From an uncultured Anaerolineae bacterium (lineage in GTDB: Bacteria; Chloroflexota; Anaerolineae; Promineifilales; Promineifilaceae): DNA of 64,000 nucleotides. The stretch spans positions 248,001-312,000 of the forward strand of contig CAJQMR010000007.1 of assembly GCA_905479495.1 (NCBI GenBank). Direction: 5' to 3'. A model generated the notes under the pieces. The model had not been told where the DNA came from. It made no database searches and was given only the letters and a program-made list of their open reading frames with translations. Made by a program: the position numbers and the translations under genes. Position 1 is the first letter of the stretch; every line of letters begins with the position of its first letter. Of the stretch, positions 34,947 to 45,167 are shown in pieces.

Positions 34947-37900
34947 CTATTTTTTATCGGCTTCTTCTTTCGGCAGCTCTGGGAAATAGCCCTCGGCTGC
35001 ATCAAAAATCTCTTTGGCTGTCGTGCCGAACAGTGATAAATCATCCATGCCTGTTTCTGCTTTCAGAGCATCTTCAACAAATTTGCGCAGAACGGCCGTA
35101 TCATCCCAGTTAGCAATCTCCCCACCCTGGCCATTTTTCTGCTTGTAGATGATGCGCTTGAGCAAATCAATCACTGGTTTGGTTTGGCTATCCACCGCTG
35201 TGCCATCGGCCTCGGCTCCCGGCAACGGCTGCGACCATTTCACTTTTGCCGCTTTTTTGTGTTGCTGGCAAATCTTGTTTACCCAGGTGTCCAATGCCTG
35301 CGCCACCCGCGCTTCATCCTCGTCCATTTCGCCGGTTAAAGCCTCGCCAATGCCGTCTCCCTGATACGGTGAAGCAACTTGCAGCAAGGTGGCATAGCCT
35401 GAGCGAACGATGAAGCCACGACCGGTAGTCAGCTCTTTCTCACCGCGCAGCGCCGGGGGCGTCTTGATCACACCCAGGGTGTTAATCGACTGGCCCGTAC
35501 GCAAGCCAATACCAAAATTAGACGCTTTGATTCGCTGTCGTAGGGCACTGCTGCTGTCTAAACTGCCCGCCACGATAAAGTGCAATCCCTCACGGCCGTA
35601 TCGCCGGGCCATCGCCGCCAACTCACGCGGTACCTCACGCATTCGCTCGGTTTCTTCTACAAAATCATCAAAATTGTCGATGATGATGAACAGTTCACGG
35701 TTGTTATCTTCCTGCGTCAGGGCTTCACACTCGTTTTTGAGGGTGGGCAGCAGCGCTTCCAGCTCTTCGGCCTCGTGAACGGCCGTTACCACATGAGGCA
35801 AATCGCCCAAACTCTTTTCTCCGCCGTAGGTGACAAACCGGCTTTGCAAATCGACCAGCAATAGCATCATCTGCTGCGGCGAATGGCGATAGGTTAGCGA
35901 CAGCACCCAATTATAAAGTGCCGTTGTTTTCCCAGAAAGCGGCGGCCCTACCACGGCAAAGTGTGGCCCCATTCGCTTCAAGTCAAACAAGGCTGGATTG
36001 AGCATCGCGTTTTGCCCCAGCACGCCTTGCAAACTGGTGGTGCGCTTCTCGCCCACTGCCTGCAACATATCAACGAGCGGCACGACGTCGGGCAAAATCT
36101 CAATGCTGTCTGGCAAATTATTGCCAAAGGCGGGCGTGGCCGCGATCTGATTTTGCATATGTTGGGCCATCAGGCGCAGTTCGTCCCCTTCGGTACGGCC
36201 GTCTCGCCCATCAATCTCATCAAAAATGCCAACCGGTTGAGCCGCATGGAACAATAACGGCCGTCGGCCCACGCGAATGTAGCCCCGACCGGCCACATCA
36301 TCAATTTCAATTGCGCCGCGCCCCACAATGTCCATGTAGCGGTCTGGATTACTCTGCTTAAACGTAATTCGCTCGCCAAACAAGTTGTACAGCTTGCTGG
36401 GCATACTGTTGGGCGCATTACCCGTCACCATAAACGAGATGCCTACACTGAGCGAGCGGCGCACCAGGGGCATCACGGTATTTTCCAGCAGCGTCTCGTA
36501 GTTTTCACGCAGCTCGGCAATGTTGTCGATGGCTACCAAAATGGCTGGAACCGGCTCGTTGGGATACCGTTCGTTATATTCGTATAAATTGCTGGCGTCA
36601 GCACTGCTGAACAGATTTTGCCGCTCGTCTACCATCCGGCCAAGTTTGTCCAGCAAGCGCTGCAAGCGCTCCTCGTATGCTTCCTCATCGGCGTAAATCA
36701 CCGCACCCACGTGGGGCAGCGCTTCCAAGGTGCGGAAGTTGCGCCCGCCTAAGTCCAGCACGTACACATGCAGCTCTGCCGGAGAATGGGTACTCACCAA
36801 AGCGGTGATGACGGTGCGAATGAAGGAGGTTTTGCCCCAGCCAGAATCGCCAAAAACGGCCAGATGGCTGCGGCTCAAATCGAAGCGCAGCGGCCCCTGC
36901 CAAGCCTCCACCGGATTGTCCAGCAGACCGGCCACGGGTCGCATCGCTTCTTCGCGCCAGTCCACGCCTGACCACAACTGTTCGGTATCGCCATTAAGCC
37001 AGTTGGAAACGGCCGTTGTCAACGTAAACCATTCATTCTTTTGCGCATCAAACAGGGGCGACTGCAAGCTAAACTGCTCTGGCAAAAAGCCCGGCCACGG
37101 CTTGCGCGCCATCTCGCCGTTTACCAATTGGGATGTGATGGAAACGGCAGCATCAAAAAACTTAGGCACATCTTCATTTGTTTCGGCCGTCACTACTGCT
37201 TTGCGCTCCGGCCACTCAACCGGTGCGTCCCGCTCATCGGGCTGGTTCTCGCCCGTCCACGACACCTGCATCAGCTCTAGATTTTCATTACCCACCTGCA
37301 AGTAACCGCGACCCGGCATTCCGTTGGGCAGCAACGCCGCATCAGGACGGCGTAGCATTTCGCGGCTGGTGTCTAGCTCCTCCACCCGCAGGCAAAGGCG
37401 CAGCTTGATGTTGGCCCGCATCTGGTCCGTCACGCCCTTAGGCCGCTGTGAGGCCAAAATCAGATTCACCCCCTGCGCCCGGCCTACGCGGGTGATGCTC
37501 TCCAGTTCAGCGCGGTATTCGGGATTGTCGTCGATCATCTCCGAATACTCATCAATAATCACAAAAAGATGGGGGTATGATTCGCCCGTCAGATGCAGCC
37601 CTTTGCTGCGGTATTCCACAATGTCCTTGGTGCCCGTCTCGGCATTTAGCCGCTGCCGACGGCGCATTTCAGCATTGATCGCGGCAAACATGCGGTTAAC
37701 GGCCGCTTTGTTCAAATTCGTCACAATGTCTACGCAGTGGGGTAACGTTTCAAATGGCTTAAAGGCACCGCCCCCCTTGTAATCTACCAGGACAAAGTTC
37801 AAAATATCGGGCGAATAGTTCAGCGCCAGCCCCACAATCATCGTCATTAACAACTCTGATTTACCGGAGCCGGTGCCGCCAGCAATGAGACCATGCACAC

Positions 37901-40900
37901 CGTCCCGCTTGGCCTCAAAGCGCAGCTCCCGCTGCCTGTTACCAGAGGTGATGCCCAGCACCACCCGCAGCCAATCCGCCTCTTCTGCCGAGCCAGTCTC
38001 CGCCCAGACGCGTGCCGTTTCCCGCTTCAAATCATCCAGGAAACTCTTTTCCTGGTTAATCTTTAGAATCTCGGCCTGCACCTGGCGGTATGATGACGTT
38101 TTAGGCAGGGCATCAATGCGCAACGGCGGCTTGCCCGACCATGCCTTGGCTCCCAACTTGTGCATCTGCTCGCCCAACGATCGTATGGCTCGCGCCTCAT
38201 CTTGCAGTTGACCCTGCTCATCAAACCGTCCGGTGCCGATGGCAATCTGGAATTCGAGTGGCTGCCGCCCCACCCGCACGTAACCACGTCCGGCAATCTC
38301 ATCAATCTCCGTCACGTTGCCGCCCACCACAATGCGGTATTGACTGTTATCTGACAGCCGCAGCGTGAGTCGCTCGGTGAACAGGCTGTACAGCTTGCTA
38401 GACAGCTCGTTGGTGCGCGTGGCAGAAATGACAAAATGCAGGCCATATGCTTTGGCTTGCCGCACCAACAGCACTAATGCCTCAAGCAAATTATCGTCTT
38501 CGGCTGCTTGGTTGGGGTTGCCAAAGGATTCAATGTATTCAGCAAAATTGTCGATCACAACCAAAATCGCTGGCTCAGCGCGATCCGGATATTGCACATT
38601 AAATTCGTACAGCGTGGATACGCCAACTTCACTAAACAGCCGTTTGCGATAGTCCACAATGTCGTTCAGCTCGCGCAAAAGCTGCTGAATACGTTCCTCG
38701 TAGCCGCGCTCATCGGGCATGATGATGGTGCCTACATGAGGCAGTGCTTTGAGCACTTCCAGATTACGCCCCCCTAAATCCAGTACATGGGCCTGGAACT
38801 CATCGGGCGAATGGGTTGCCGCCAGACTAACGATAAGGGTGCGCATAAAGGTGGTTTTGCCCCAGCCCGAAGCGCCAAAGAGAACAAAATGACCTTTGGT
38901 CAGATCAACAATCAGGGGAAGCTGGCTGGCATTGTAGGGATCATCGGCTAGGCCCACAATGGCGCGCATGGCGGTGTCTTTCCAGTTCATGCCGTGCCAG
39001 GCCATCTGGCCATCTTGCCAATCTTGGATGAAGGGGTTGAGTTGAGACGGCCGTTCCTTCCTCCCTAACGTCATCAATGGCACATGCGCTTCTTGCATGT
39101 ACGCCTCAACCAAAGGGGAAGACAATGTGAGTTTGGTGGCTAAAAATGGTGGCCAGGGGGTGCGCGGCCGTTCCTGGGCCAACACCTCATTGGCCAGACG
39201 CACCGCCATATCATAAAACTTAGGCTTCTGCCCCCCTTCCTCACTTTCGGCATCTTCAACCTCTTCGCCCGTCCAGGCTATCTGGATCAGCTCAATGTTC
39301 TCGTTGCCGATCTGTAAATAGCCCCGACCCGGCATTCCGCTAGGCAAAAAGGCCGCATCGGAACGGCGCAGCATTTCACGGCTGGTGTCAATCCCCTCCA
39401 CACGCAAGCAGATACGGAATTTGATATTGGCTCGCATCTGGTCAGACACACCCGTGGGACGCTGGGAAGCCAGCAGCAGATTCACCCCCTGCGCCCGGCC
39501 CACCCGCGTGATGCTGTCCAGCTCCGCCTTAAACTCTGGATTGTCCGTAATCATCTCGGCATACTCATCAATAATGATGAAGAGATGCGGATACGGCTCG
39601 TGGCTCAGGTGATAACCCTTGGCACGATATTCCACAATATCTTTTGTCTCGGTATCGGCATTGAGCTTTTGGCGGCGCTGCATCTCGGCATTGATAGCCG
39701 TGAACATGCGCTTAACGGCCGATTTGTTCAGGTTGGTTACAATGTCAACGCAGTGGGGCAGCTCCCAAAACGGCTGGAACGCCCCGCCACCCTTGTAATC
39801 CACCAGCACAAAGTTCAGTACTGATGGGTCATATTCCAGTGCCAGTCCGACAATAAGCGTCATCAATAGTTCAGACTTACCAGAGCCAGTGCCACCGGCA
39901 ATCATGCCATGCACGCCGTCGTTTTTGGCTTCCAGGTGCATCTCGCGCAGGCGATTACCAGAAATCACGCCCATCGTCACCCGCAGCCAATCGGCCTGTT
40001 TGGGGTCCAGACTGTTTTGCCAGCTCTGTACGACTCGCTGCCGTAAATTCTGCAAGAAATTCTCGTCGACTGGCTGCTCCATTTGTCGCGCCAAAATTTG
40101 CTTAAACAGCACGGCTTTAGGCAGCGCATCGACGCGAACAGGTTCTTTGTATTCGTGGCCGGCGCTGGCAATGAAGTCGGTCATGCTTTGGGCATATTGC
40201 TCTAGCTCCTCGCGCTCGTTGGCCAGATCATCCGTCCCCTCGCGCCGCAAATCGACCGGTTGAGCAATTTGCACGCTCAACGGTAGGTGACCATATTTAA
40301 TGTAGCCACGCCCTGGCACATCGCCGATGTCGGCCACATGCCCGCCCAAAATGGCGCGATAGTCGGTTCGCTCAGCTAACCGCAGCGTAATCCGCTCGGT
40401 AAATAGGCTAAACAGCTGGTTAGACAAAACGCTTAACCGCGTGGCGGTGATGACAAAATGGATACCGTATGGTTTGGCCTGGCGGGCGAGCGCCACAAAT
40501 TTGTCCAGGACACTTTCCACATTGTCATTACCATTGTCAAACGTCTCATTGAACTCAATAAAGTTGTCAATGGCTACCAAAACGGCAGGCAGAGTGGCCT
40601 GGGGATGAGCATCGTTGTATTGGTAGATGTCGGACAGGCCTTCGTTGCTCAGTTTGTTTTTGCGGTCTTCTACCAGATCGTCCAGCTCGCGCAGCAGCTG
40701 TTCAACACGCTCTTCATACCCTTCGGCATCGGGGATGATGACGGAGCCAACGTGGGGTAGATTCTCTAACACGCCCAGGTTACGGCCACCTAAATCCAGC
40801 ACATAGACCCACAAATCGTCCGGCGAATGGGTGGCCGTCAGGCTAACAACCAGCGAGCGGATAAAGGTGGTTTTGCCCCAGCCCGAAGCGCCAAAAATAA

Positions 40901-43676
40901 CCACATGCCCCCGCCGCAGATCAACAACCAGGGGCAGCTGTTGGGCCGCATAAGGATTATCTACCAGCCCCACCACCGGGCGCATAGCGTATTCATCCCA
41001 ATCCAGGCGATCTAGCCAGCCATTTTCACCATTGAGCCATTTGTTGACGGCGGGGTTGAGGGTGAGGGTGGTGTCAGGCACGCGCCCCAGCATGATTTTG
41101 TCTACGTCGCCCAGATATTCTTGGGAGGTTACGGCCGTTGCCTTCGGGTCGCGGGAAACAAGCAGTTGGGACAGAGCCAGGTAAGCGGGCAAAAATTCAG
41201 GCCAGGGCGCGCGCTGCTTCTCCACACCGTTATCCCGCGACATTTTGTCTAACGAGGCAATGATCGCTTTATACAGTTCGGGCGGCTCCTGATCATCTTC
41301 GGGATCGTAGCTTTCCAGCCGGTCGGGCCAGATCACATTGGCGCGGGGCGATTGGTCGGGGTCGATATATCTTTCGCCCGTGTAGGCAACCTGCATCAGT
41401 TCAATTTCTTCGTTGCCCACCTGCAAGTAGCCACGTCCGGGTAAACCGCTGGGCAAAAAGGCCGCGTCATTGCGCCGCAGCATTTCCCGGCTTTCCCCTG
41501 GGGTTTCCACCCGGAGGCAAATGCGGAATTTAATGTTGGAGCGCATTTGGTCGGTGACACCAGACGGCCGTTGCGCGGCCAGAATCAAAGACACTCCCTG
41601 CGCTCGCCCCACCCGGGTAATGCTTTCCAGTTCAGATTTGTATTCGGACCGGTCAGCGATCATCTCGGCAAATTCATCAATGATGATAAACAAATAAGGG
41701 TAAGGCTTTTTCTTGTGAAAACCTTGCTGACGATAATCCACAATGTTTTTCGTCTTGGTTTCTACATTCAAGGCTTGCCGACGCTGCATCTCCGACTTGA
41801 TGGCCGTGAACATGCGCGTCACCCCTTCCCCCGCCAGGTTGGTGATGATGTCCACACAGTGCGGCAAATCCTGGAACTCTTTAAAAGCACCGCCCCCCTT
41901 GTAATCCACCAGGACGAAGTTCAGCACCGTCGGCGAATAGGTGACCGCCATGCCAGCAATGAGCGAAATCAACAGCTCTGATTTACCAGACCCCGTACTG
42001 CCTGCCACCATGCCATGCACGCCATCCCGCTTGGCCGAAAAAACCAGCGTGCGGTCTTTGTTCCCCGACATGCGCCCCAACTTCACGCGCAGCCAGTTGG
42101 CATATTTGGGTAATTCGCTGTCTTGCCATTTAAGCCAGGTATCGGCTTCTAGCGCCCGCAGCGAGTCATACCCCATCAGGGGCAAAAAGGAGATGGCGTT
42201 GGTGAGGTTGGCTCCTGAGCTTTCTCGCACTTGCATTGTTGCCAGGTTTTGAGCCAAGCGCACCATTGTTTCTGGCTTGGCAATATAGTCGGCGTTGCCT
42301 ACGTAGCGGTAGGAGTTAACGCCCACTTCGGCATAACGAAAATGGAGCTTCAGATTGCGATTCAGGGTGCTGTTGGTGGCTGGGGTTGTCTTTTGAATTT
42401 CGATGACTGCCTGGCAGCCGCTGGGAACCTTGCTTCGTTCTGGCACCAGGAAAATAACGGCCGCTCCTAACGCTGCCCCCTGTTCCAACAAAATAGAAAT
42501 CGCCGCATCCGCTTCTAAATCATTTAACGGCGACTGCGCCTCTTCCTGCACATCCAGCAAATCAACGACCAGAAGCAAAAATGGATGCGTGGGGTCGCTG
42601 CCACTTTTCTCGCCATCCCGATCATTCAGCCGAATTTTGCGCGTGGCCAGTGTTTTACGAATGCCTTCCAAAAACTGCTCGACGGCCCCTTCATCATCAT
42701 CGTCGAAGGCCCGTTCTGCCTCATCGCTCTCGGCAACTTCTTCCACAAAACAGCGGTACTCTGTCTGCTCGTCTCCCTGGCTGTGGGGCAGATGATCGGT
42801 CCAGCCCCACTCTGATTTACTGGAGGCCAGCACATAAAGGCGGGCATCCATCGGTGCATGGTAAACCACATAATGGCCCAGCAAAGCGCGGGTAAATTCA
42901 TACACTGCCTGACAATCTTGAGGATGCCCAGCAATGCCTAAAGCATGAGTCACAGGCGTTCGCGGAGCCGATTTCTCCTCGCTTTCCTCCTCCTCACCAA
43001 ACCCTTCATCCTCCTGGCGTGGCTGGCGCAGATTGATAATGACAGGGATGTCTGAAACGTAGCGCGAGTCTTCCTCCAGCTTCATGGCGGACCGCACCTG
43101 TTCATCATCAAAATTCTCCACATCCCCCAAAACGTAAGTCACGGTGGAGGGCAAGGTGCCAATGCCTAAGCGAACAGCGCCAAAATCCTCATCGTCTACG
43201 CGCCGTTCCCACAGGCGGGCTTCGGTGCGTAAGGTGCGTTCTGGTTTTTCAACTTCAAGGCGAGCATTGCGCACAATGCGAAAGGTAACGGAGCGGTCAG
43301 GATAGTTGTAGCGGTAGAAGCGGCGCTGCTGGTCATGGTAGCCGTTCATTTCCTTGTTCAGCGCCACCAGGCGATCATCGTAGGCTTTTTTAACTTCTTC
43401 TAGACGTTGTTTCTCTTTGAGATAGGTGTATAGAGCAAATACAGTTGAGGCAACAACGGACAAGGCCATCGGAATTAGGAGCCAGGGGCTACGGCCAGTT
43501 CCGCCCAAGGTGGCAATAAGCACATAGCCAATGATGGTGATGAGGGGCAGCCCAACCTGAATTAGCTGGGTGTAACCACCTTCTTCTTTTTCGGGCGGGC
43601 TGGGGATTTCAATTTCATCAAAGGGTAGCTCGGGCTGTATTCTTGGTGGGCGGTCTATGTAGATAGGTTGGGTCAT
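34947..43676 (-). CDS. essC: Giant EssC/EccC-like FtsK/SpoIIIE translocase, seven P-loops
   Basis: 2909 residues, about twice the usual EssC/EccC length. Two membrane helices at ~37-80 (LPLITIIGYVLIATLGG; LLIPMALSVVASTVFALY) precede a cytoplasmic coiled segment and a linking domain. Seven ATPase-like modules follow, with P-loops at about residues 566, 934, 1266, 1606, 1938, 2281 and 2582. Modules 1, 3 and 5 have GxTGSGKSELL, VLVDYKGGGAF and a Walker B ending DE (IIIDEFAEM, IIIDEYAEM, VIIDEYSEM). Modules 2, 4 and 6 have GxSGWGKTxF and Walker B ending DN. Module 7 has GPPLSGKTTA and IIIDNFDDF. The even/odd pairs are three copies of a ~680-residue unit. The N-terminal FHA pair of Firmicute EssC is absent. 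Expected role: ATP-driven export of WXG100 proteins across the inner membrane. AAGGAAT precedes the ATG. Confidence 0.88.
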   Translation of the reverse strand: MTQPIYIDRPPRIQPELPFDEIEIPSPPEKEEGGYTQLIQVGLPLITIIGYVLIATLGGTGRSPWLLIPMALSVVASTVFALYTYLKEKQRLEEVKKAYDDRLVALNKEMNGYHDQQRRFYRYNYPDRSVTFRIVRNARLEVEKPERTLRTEARLWERRVDDEDFGAVRLGIGTLPSTVTYVLGDVENFDDEQVRSAMKLEEDSRYVSDIPVIINLRQPRQEDEGFGEEEESEEKSAPRTPVTHALGIAGHPQDCQAVYEFTRALLGHYVVYHAPMDARLYVLASSKSEWGWTDHLPHSQGDEQTEYRCFVEEVAESDEAERAFDDDDEGAVEQFLEGIRKTLATRKIRLNDRDGEKSGSDPTHPFLLLVVDLLDVQEEAQSPLNDLEADAAISILLEQGAALGAAVIFLVPERSKVPSGCQAVIEIQKTTPATNSTLNRNLKLHFRYAEVGVNSYRYVGNADYIAKPETMVRLAQNLATMQVRESSGANLTNAISFLPLMGYDSLRALEADTWLKWQDSELPKYANWLRVKLGRMSGNKDRTLVFSAKRDGVHGMVAGSTGSGKSELLISLIAGMAVTYSPTVLNFVLVDYKGGGAFKEFQDLPHCVDIITNLAGEGVTRMFTAIKSEMQRRQALNVETKTKNIVDYRQQGFHKKKPYPYLFIIIDEFAEMIADRSEYKSELESITRVGRAQGVSLILAAQRPSGVTDQMRSNIKFRICLRVETPGESREMLRRNDAAFLPSGLPGRGYLQVGNEEIELMQVAYTGERYIDPDQSPRANVIWPDRLESYDPEDDQEPPELYKAIIASLDKMSRDNGVEKQRAPWPEFLPAYLALSQLLVSRDPKATAVTSQEYLGDVDKIMLGRVPDTTLTLNPAVNKWLNGENGWLDRLDWDEYAMRPVVGLVDNPYAAQQLPLVVDLRRGHVVIFGASGWGKTTFIRSLVVSLTATHSPDDLWVYVLDLGGRNLGVLENLPHVGSVIIPDAEGYEERVEQLLRELDDLVEDRKNKLSNEGLSDIYQYNDAHPQATLPAVLVAIDNFIEFNETFDNGNDNVESVLDKFVALARQAKPYGIHFVITATRLSVLSNQLFSLFTERITLRLAERTDYRAILGGHVADIGDVPGRGYIKYGHLPLSVQIAQPVDLRREGTDDLANEREELEQYAQSMTDFIASAGHEYKEPVRVDALPKAVLFKQILARQMEQPVDENFLQNLRQRVVQSWQNSLDPKQADWLRVTMGVISGNRLREMHLEAKNDGVHGMIAGGTGSGKSELLMTLIVGLALEYDPSVLNFVLVDYKGGGAFQPFWELPHCVDIVTNLNKSAVKRMFTAINAEMQRRQKLNADTETKDIVEYRAKGYHLSHEPYPHLFIIIDEYAEMITDNPEFKAELDSITRVGRAQGVNLLLASQRPTGVSDQMRANIKFRICLRVEGIDTSREMLRRSDAAFLPSGMPGRGYLQIGNENIELIQIAWTGEEVEDAESEEGGQKPKFYDMAVRLANEVLAQERPRTPWPPFLATKLTLSSPLVEAYMQEAHVPLMTLGRKERPSQLNPFIQDWQDGQMAWHGMNWKDTAMRAIVGLADDPYNASQLPLIVDLTKGHFVLFGASGWGKTTFMRTLIVSLAATHSPDEFQAHVLDLGGRNLEVLKALPHVGTIIMPDERGYEERIQQLLRELNDIVDYRKRLFSEVGVSTLYEFNVQYPDRAEPAILVVIDNFAEYIESFGNPNQAAEDDNLLEALVLLVRQAKAYGLHFVISATRTNELSSKLYSLFTERLTLRLSDNSQYRIVVGGNVTEIDEIAGRGYVRVGRQPLEFQIAIGTGRFDEQGQLQDEARAIRSLGEQMHKLGAKAWSGKPPLRIDALPKTSSYRQVQAEILKINQEKSFLDDLKRETARVWAETGSAEEADWLRVVLGITSGNRQRELRFEAKRDGVHGLIAGGTGSGKSELLMTMIVGLALNYSPDILNFVLVDYKGGGAFKPFETLPHCVDIVTNLNKAAVNRMFAAINAEMRRRQRLNAETGTKDIVEYRSKGLHLTGESYPHLFVIIDEYSEMIDDNPEYRAELESITRVGRAQGVNLILASQRPKGVTDQMRANIKLRLCLRVEELDTSREMLRRPDAALLPNGMPGRGYLQVGNENLELMQVSWTGENQPDERDAPVEWPERKAVVTAETNEDVPKFFDAAVSITSQLVNGEMARKPWPGFLPEQFSLQSPLFDAQKNEWFTLTTAVSNWLNGDTEQLWSGVDWREEAMRPVAGLLDNPVEAWQGPLRFDLSRSHLAVFGDSGWGKTSFIRTVITALVSTHSPAELHVYVLDLGGRNFRTLEALPHVGAVIYADEEAYEERLQRLLDKLGRMVDERQNLFSSADASNLYEYNERYPNEPVPAILVAIDNIAELRENYETLLENTVMPLVRRSLSVGISFMVTGNAPNSMPSKLYNLFGERITFKQSNPDRYMDIVGRGAIEIDDVAGRGYIRVGRRPLLFHAAQPVGIFDEIDGRDGRTEGDELRLMAQHMQNQIAATPAFGNNLPDSIEILPDVVPLVDMLQAVGEKRTTSLQGVLGQNAMLNPALFDLKRMGPHFAVVGPPLSGKTTALYNWVLSLTYRHSPQQMMLLLVDLQSRFVTYGGEKSLGDLPHVVTAVHEAEELEALLPTLKNECEALTQEDNNRELFIIIDNFDDFVEETERMREVPRELAAMARRYGREGLHFIVAGSLDSSSALRQRIKASNFGIGLRTGQSINTLGVIKTPPALRGEKELTTGRGFIVRSGYATLLQVASPYQGDGIGEALTGEMDEDEARVAQALDTWVNKICQQHKKAAKVKWSQPLPGAEADGTAVDSQTKPVIDLLKRIIYKQKNGQGGEIANWDDTAVLRKFVEDALKAETGMDDLSLFGTTAKEIFDAAEGYFPELPKEEADKK

Positions 43677-44000
43677 ATCTATTCCTTATTGTATTGAACC
43701 AACTGGTAAACGGCCGTTCCGACCTGGCACCTGTTTTATTTTAGCATTGGAATATCTCAATGCCTATAACAAATAGCTTGACAGGTTTTGGAGAAAAAAG
43801 TAGTGTTGTGTTTATGTAAAAACCAAAAGGATTTTGAACAAGATAATCTTCATGTTTGGCTTTTACATAGGCAAATCACATGAAACCTTGCCATCTATTT
43901 CAAAAGCCTTTCTGTGATTTGCTAAACATTGTTCCACAAAATAAGTTCAAGTCAATACTCATAACCCCAAGCCAGCTTTGGCCTGACGGAGGCAAAATTA
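43677..44000. promoter_or_regulatory. Divergent promoter region, essC-like / pseudokinase
   Basis: 324 bases separate the diverging genes. A TTGACA box at 43778-43783 is followed after 17 bases by TAGTGT (three of six matches to TATAAT), a weak candidate plus-strand promoter ~200 bases before the pseudokinase. The 3' half is A+T-rich. One ACGGCCGT lies at ~43711. No other conserved element is recognised. Confidence 0.3.
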
Positions 44001-45095
44001 ATGAAACAAGTGTGCCTTTTGTGTGAGCGAGTTTCCCCCGACAATAATTTATACTGTCAGGAAACCTACTGTCCGGCTGAAATGTCGCCCAATATTTTGG
44101 ATTACGGCGAATGGCTGGGCGACATTGAAATTGTTAAGCCAGTAATCACGTTGCGTTCGGCCATTTTGTATGAAGCCACCCACCAAAAGAAAACCGTCTT
44201 TTTAAAAGTAGCGCATCCCGGTGAAGAAAATAAAGAGCGCCTCAAGCGGGAAGCTGAATTTCTAAAAAAGATGCAGCTGCAAAAGAAACAGCACAAATTT
44301 TTACCGGTTTTACTGCCACCTTACGCCAGCACCTCCATCAAAGAAGATGCCTATGGCAAAGCGATGTTGCAAGGACATTTGCTCTATTTTTACTTGTTTG
44401 AGCATGTCGAAGGCGAGCCTTTGCGGGATGTACTTACCAAAAACCCGCAATTATGGGTTAACCACGTCGGCTGGCTGATGATTAGTTTGGCAACGGCCGT
44501 AAACTTTCTCCATGCTAACAATTTTTACCATCTGGGCATCAGCCCTGATATTGTGCTGGTGCGTTTTGATGAAGACCCAAATGTGCCGCGCATTTTACTC
44601 TTTGATTTGGGGGTCATGAGCGATGCCCAGAGTTTAAGCACCAACTGGCATCACTTTTTTGTACCACCCGCTTACACCGCTCCTGAACTGCTGAACAGCT
44701 CTGGCGTTCGCATTAGCCACGCCACGGATGTTTATGGCCTGGGGCTAACGCTGTATGAGCTTCTGGTGGGCCAACCAGCCTACAAATTTAAGCTGCACAG
44801 CGATCAAGAAGTGTATTGGGCTGTGCAAAACAACCGGCGCATCCACATGAACCGCATTGAGGATGTCAAGAAAGTGGCCCAAATTGCCTTACAGGCAACG
44901 GCCCCAGAAAAATCGCAGCGACACTCGGATACGGCCGTTTTCATTAACGAACTAAAAACCTACTTCGGTGCCGTGCCAGGCTCAAAGCCAAGTCGCTGGC
45001 CCAGCCTCAACACCATCTTGCTCATTATTGCTGGCATTCTTGCGGTTGCTTTTGTCATTGCCATTGCCGTATCCGTAACGGGTTCCACCATCTAA
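44001..45095 (+). CDS. Zn-ribbon pseudokinase with C-terminal membrane helix, possibly EssB-like
   Basis: 364 residues. The N-terminus has a zinc-ribbon-like Cys set (CLLCERVSPDNN, YCQETYCP). Residues ~35-310 have a protein-kinase fold: Lys in TVFLKVAHPG and Glu in KREAEFLKK are kept, but the catalytic loop reads YHLGISPDIVL, so the Asp, Lys and Asn of HRDxKxxN are Gly, Ser and Ile. DLG remains (LFDLGVMSD). A membrane helix lies at ~338-358 (TILLIIAGILAVAFVIAIAV). The protein is therefore a pseudokinase anchored by its C-terminus. EssB/YukC of Firmicute type VII systems is also a membrane protein with a pseudokinase domain. Its position beside essC and the WXG100 genes supports an EssB-like role. 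ACGGAGG precedes the ATG. Confidence 0.72.
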   Translation: MKQVCLLCERVSPDNNLYCQETYCPAEMSPNILDYGEWLGDIEIVKPVITLRSAILYEATHQKKTVFLKVAHPGEENKERLKREAEFLKKMQLQKKQHKFLPVLLPPYASTSIKEDAYGKAMLQGHLLYFYLFEHVEGEPLRDVLTKNPQLWVNHVGWLMISLATAVNFLHANNFYHLGISPDIVLVRFDEDPNVPRILLFDLGVMSDAQSLSTNWHHFFVPPAYTAPELLNSSGVRISHATDVYGLGLTLYELLVGQPAYKFKLHSDQEVYWAVQNNRRIHMNRIEDVKKVAQIALQATAPEKSQRHSDTAVFINELKTYFGAVPGSKPSRWPSLNTILLIIAGILAVAFVIAIAVSVTGSTI

Positions 45096-45167
45096 TTATT
45101 AGAAAAGGCGGATTTGAACATACTCAAATCCGCCTTCGAAATACAGCGTAAAGGCCAAATCGCTGGA

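Noticed and set aside
34947..43676. FHA domains at the start of the essC-like protein
   Set aside because: The N-terminus goes directly into two membrane helices; no FHA motifs (GRxxx, SxxH, NxTxN) are present.
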